Translations under genes and position numbers: made by a program
Notes under the pieces: model-generated
What the model was told of the DNA's origin: nothing
Seen by the model: the letters and a program-made list of their open reading frames with translations, nothing else
The model's database searches: none
Origin: a bacterium BMS3Abin01
GTDB taxonomy: Bacteria; Actinomycetota; Thermoleophilia; BMS3ABIN01
Length of the DNA: 43,519 nt
NCBI GenBank assembly: GCA_002897715.1
Contig: BDUA01000050.1
Location: 1-43,519 of the forward strand
Direction: 5' to 3'
Part shown: positions 43,485-43,519 of the stretch, piece by piece
Position numbering within the stretch: position 1 is the first letter of the stretch
Layout of the letters: each line of letters begins with the position of its first letter

Positions 43485-43519
43485 AAAGGTGTATTCAGTT
43501 TCCGGGCCGGCCGCCGGAG

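Overview
This looks like a GC-rich chromosomal segment from an anaerobic, probably Gram-positive (actinobacterium-like) lineage. Pointers to anaerobic CO2/C1 metabolism are formate-tetrahydrofolate ligase, FolD, a RACo-type corrinoid-protein activator, a CooC/AcsF-type nickel ATPase, LarC, a rubredoxin-containing rubrerythrin and a ThiC-family enzyme behind a cobalamin riboswitch. Pointers to a monoderm surface are C-terminal sorting signals (MPSTG, TPGTG), a sortase-fold protein and a PMT-type glycosyltransferase cluster. The phylum is inferred, not shown.

Layout. 1-222: right end of an IS481-like element. 265-1100: an MPSTG surface protein and a truncated copy of its anchor. 1104-7079: methyl branch of the Wood-Ljungdahl pathway (RACo-cooC-folD reading leftward, then fhs) with a small membrane protein between. 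7254-16655: mixed housekeeping: LarC, a membrane protein, a secreted HExxH lipoprotein, an Old Yellow Enzyme translationally coupled to an acyl-CoA synthetase, a zinc-finger membrane protein, YggT, YjbQ, an SRAP protein. 16666-20430: tal, gnd and zwf (pentose phosphate pathway), all leftward. 20672-22662: small proteins, DUF3786, rubrerythrin, a cyclophilin-like protein. 22718-27751: a PAS/GAF PP2C phosphatase, a sortase-like protein lacking its catalytic histidine, and a one-piece sigma/anti-sigma/ectodomain protein. 27933-40955: a 75-residue sortase-substrate-like peptide gene, three tandem PMT-family glycosyltransferases, a sugar-nucleotide epimerase, a five-PAS hybrid histidine kinase, a GT4 glycosyltransferase and a glutamine amidotransferase. 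41158-42760: ThiC/BzaF gene with a cobalamin riboswitch and terminator. 42844-43484: a lipoprotein with an apparent frameshift, a terminator and 5S rRNA (end of an rRNA operon reading leftward).

The most interesting reading is functional. The C1 genes depend on corrinoid. The ThiC-like gene is controlled by a cobalamin riboswitch, which fits anaerobic synthesis of the benzimidazole lower ligand (BzaF) better than thiamin synthesis. The second theme is a cell-surface locus: a catalytically altered sortase, a membrane-tethered sigma factor and a tiny sorted peptide lie next to each other on one strand. They may form a surface-sensing unit, but that is inference.
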